Positions 7,489-7,745 of a stretch of DNA of 7,745 nt are shown piece after piece. Where the stretch lies: positions 1 through 7,745 of the forward strand of contig HF985593.1 of assembly GCA_000431215.1 (NCBI GenBank). Reading direction: 5' to 3'. Position 1 is the first letter of the stretch. Each line of letters starts with the position of its first letter. The notes beneath the pieces were generated by a model. That model was given only the letters and a program-made list of their open reading frames with translations. It did no database searches and was not told the origin of the DNA. The position numbers and the translations under genes were made by a program. The stretch is from Prevotella sp. CAG:1031 (lineage in GTDB: Bacteria; Bacteroidota; Bacteroidia; Bacteroidales; Muribaculaceae).

Positions 7489-7501
7489 TAAGAAAAGAGA
7501 A

Positions 7502-7745
7502 TCAGAGGGGGAGGGCGGTGGCCAGGTCGAGGGTCTGACCCTCGGCGGCGGCGATGACATGGCCACCGAAGGCTTCGCGGGCTTCGGCTGTGAGGGCTGT
7601 GAGGTCGGTGTAGCGCTTCGAGTAGTGGCCTATGATGAGGTTGCGCGCTCCGGCGAGGCGGGCGATTTCGCCTGCCTCTGTAGCTGTCGAGTGGCCGCGC
7701 TCTCGGGCTTTCGACGCTAATTCCGAACCATAGGTGGCTTCGTGG
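7502..7745 (-). CDS. rnz: Ribonuclease Z, C-terminal 80 residues (gene continues past the window edge)
   Basis: Translation of the minus strand gives 80 residues up to a TGA at 7504-7502; the 5' part lies beyond base 7745. RNase Z is a zinc-dependent metallo-beta-lactamase-fold endonuclease that cuts precursor tRNAs after the discriminator base so that CCA can be added. The visible part begins with the HEAT motif (as HEATY). The HST motif follows 14 residues later (GHSTA), and then GHYSKRY, whose His is the expected last metal ligand (family form GHFSxRY). The protein then ends with TDLTALTAEAREAFGG and a short tail, as in full-length bacterial RNase Z. It is convergent with the tRNA gene, whose 3' end lies 74 bases away. 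The truncation is only the window boundary; I see no frameshift. Confidence 0.93.
   Translation of the reverse strand, partial: HEATYGSELASKARERGHSTATEAGEIARLAGARNLIIGHYSKRYTDLTALTAEAREAFGGHVIAAAEGQTLDLATALPL

Noticed and set aside
7356..7501. Possible integration site (attachment sequence) at the tRNA-Arg 3' end.
   Set aside because: I found no duplicated tRNA 3' end and no integrase or other mobile gene in the window; the neighbouring gene is the housekeeping rnz.
7586..7603. Tandem 9-base repeat GGCTGTGAG x2 inside rnz, encoding Leu-Thr-Ala twice.
   Set aside because: The segment between GHYSKRY and EAREAF has the length I expect for RNase Z, so this looks like coincidence of codon choice rather than an expansion.

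Overview
The window looks like a GC-rich chromosomal segment (about 60% GC by eye) of a Bacteroidota bacterium, most likely a Bacteroidales member. A Muribaculaceae-like genome would fit the GC and the codon preference (GAC, CTC, TCG, GTC), but the family is inferred. Three things point to this phylum. There is a lipid-anchored Omp85 protein (TamL type) paired with an unusually long TamB. A TTTG / TAnnTTTG promoter stands in front of a tRNA gene. Neither large gene has a Shine-Dalgarno sequence.

Layout. Positions 1-245 are non-coding as far as I can tell. They hold a GC-rich hairpin followed by a T-rich stretch, and a weak Bacteroidota-type promoter. Positions 246-5024 (+) encode a 1592-residue TamB. 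Positions 5011-7311 (+) encode a 766-residue TamL, an Omp85/TamA-family outer-membrane protein with a lipoprotein signal; its start overlaps the tamB end by 14 bases. A well-matched promoter begins just after the tamL stop and drives tRNA-Arg(CCT) at 7356-7427, which is followed by a perfect 9-bp GC hairpin. After an AT-rich gap with an 18-bp palindrome, the 3' end of an RNase Z gene (rnz) enters on the minus strand (7502 to the window edge).

How the genes work together. TamB is an inner-membrane-anchored, beta-rich protein that spans the periplasm. TamL is its outer-membrane partner, with a POTRA-containing periplasmic region and a beta-barrel. Together they form the Bacteroidota form of the translocation and assembly module, which acts in outer-membrane protein insertion and/or lipid transport and envelope homeostasis. 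The overlap implies co-transcription and coupled translation. The tRNA gene has no encoded CCA, so RNase Z, the neighbouring convergent gene, would be expected to process its 3' end; that adjacency may be coincidental.

This is mostly ordinary core-genome content. I found no mobile element, CRISPR array, defence system or clearly undescribed system. The points worth checking are the TamB/TamL variations, the dual-use sequence at the tamB/tamL junction, and the compact tRNA/rnz intergenic structure.
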